DNA of 40,042 bases from Vitrella brassicaformis (Eukaryota; Sar; Vitrellaceae), in NCBI GenBank assembly GCA_001179505.1, contig CDMY01000494.1:1-40042 (forward strand). The letters run 5' to 3'. Numbering within the stretch: position 1 is the first letter of the stretch; every line of letters begins with the position of its first letter. This document shows, one piece after another, positions 39,273-40,042 of the stretch. The notes beneath the pieces are model-generated. The model did no database searches. It saw only the letters and a program-made list of their open reading frames with translations, and was not told the DNA's origin. A program made the position numbers and the translations under genes.

Positions 39273-39767
39273 GCAGGGGCGGCCTTAACCCAGGTGCTGG
39301 AGGGACCGCAAAAGGCATCCGCCGCCACCTTCTCGGTCATGTCGGTCGAACCCGTCGGCACAGTCGTTGTCGCAAAACGTGAGAGAGCGGATGAGAGACA
39401 CCGGCGGCTTGGCTTCCTTTCTTGATCGTCGCTCTCTCGTCTGTGTGCGCGTGTGTGTGCAGCACTGGGCTCGAGTGCTTTCAGTGTGTTTGGGAGGGGT
39501 GGAGGCATGTTCATGGTCGTGTCGATTGTGGCGGTCGTCCCCCACTTATTGGGGTTTGTTTGAGTCGAGTCGTCGCGGCGGCCATGCCATGTGGCTGTGT
39601 GGCCCGGTGCGATGTCATGTAGAGGACGTGTGGATGGATAAGCACTTGCCCATGCTCACAAGGACCTCTACCATAGGCCGTCGGAACATGTGTCAAGCCA
39701 TTGCATTGTAAACGCATCGCGTCCGTCCTATCGACGTAGAGCCCACCCACAAGCCAGCTATGTATGT
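39273..39767. other. Intergenic gap between convergent genes
   Basis: 3' flanks of the unknown gene on the left and the minus-strand gene on the right. No supported gene or strong structure. Confidence 0.4.
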
Positions 39768-39972
39768 CTATGTCTCTTCATCAAGTGCCGCCCTCCTCAG
39801 TCTCCTGCCGCCCCGTCTCTTCCAAAATGCCAATCTCTGCAGCAGCGACACCTGCAGGACAGAAACATGTACATGGCTCATCCACGTGTCGATCTCGCTC
39901 ACTTCTTACCTTATAGAGAGCCGGTGGGATGTCCTGCAAACTTCGCTGCACATGCCTGTACTCCTGACACAG
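39768..39972 (-). CDS. Last two exons of a minus-strand gene (partial)
   Basis: Exon 39972-39910 (LCQEYRHVQRSLQDIPPALY K) and exon 39851-39768 (VSLLQRLAFWKRRGGRRLRR AALDEET, then TAG) are both exact multiples of three. Their splice signals are good: acceptor GGACACAG before the first, donor AAG|GTAAGA, acceptor CCTGCAG. Earlier exons run off the window. The peptide is helical and basic; no family is recognised. Confidence 0.55.
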
Positions 39973-40018
39973 CTGTGTCCATGACCAGATGGACGAACAA
40001 CAGTGAGAGTGCCTCCAT

Positions 40019-40042
40019 GGCGGGGGGGGGGGGGGGGGGGGG
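40019..40042. repeat. Poly-G run at the window edge
   Basis: The window ends in an unbroken run of more than 20 G. This may be a real homopolymer or an assembly end artefact. Confidence 0.7.

Overview
This is nuclear DNA from a eukaryote with intron-dense, GC-rich genes. Most introns are very short (about 30-100 nt), start GT and end AG (a few look like GC-AG), and are full of TGTG/CACA runs. Intergenic DNA carries tetranucleotide microsatellites (CATC, GTCT, CATA) and two TTTAGGG-type telomere motifs. An alveolate, possibly a chromerid such as Vitrella, fits best; that is an inference from style, not from a marker gene. Introns break most genes, so each model was joined by hand from splice signals, reading phase and protein continuity.

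Layout. 100-713 (+): last exon of an unknown gene. 1686-3485 (-): ankyrin-repeat protein. 3689-5035 (+) and 6289-7416 (-): two members of one unnamed family, tail to tail. 7736-11284 (+) and 12137-15384 (-): two non-canonical RNA nucleotidyltransferases (Cid1/TUTase-like, C-terminal KH-like domain), again tail to tail. The first has a duplicated and partly destroyed catalytic segment; the second has two in-frame TAGs and looks like a pseudogene. 16068-18036 (-): coiled-coil RING protein. 18223-21551 (-): replication protein A large-subunit-like protein. 21784-23013 (+): Bax-inhibitor-1/Lifeguard membrane protein. 23491-25169 (+): RING plus TLDc fusion with one in-frame TAG. 25483-26846 (+): MATH-like protein. 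27802-31045 (-): wax ester synthase/DGAT-like acyltransferase. 31308-34216 (+): F-box-like/LRR-like protein. 36113-39272 (+): 827-residue unknown protein with a signal peptide. 39768-39972 (-): last two exons of another gene.

How it works together. The window is a mix of housekeeping and signalling genes, not an operon or a mobile element. Four gene pairs are divergent across gaps of roughly 200-320 bp and probably share promoters: 3485/3689, 7416/7736, 21551/21784 and 31045/31308. Two convergent pairs are paralogues of each other. Points most worth a second look: the rearranged nucleotidyltransferase gene, TAG codons inside conserved domains of three genes, two long-stem hairpins in gene-free DNA (5989-6075 and 35799-35881), and the RING-TLDc fusion.
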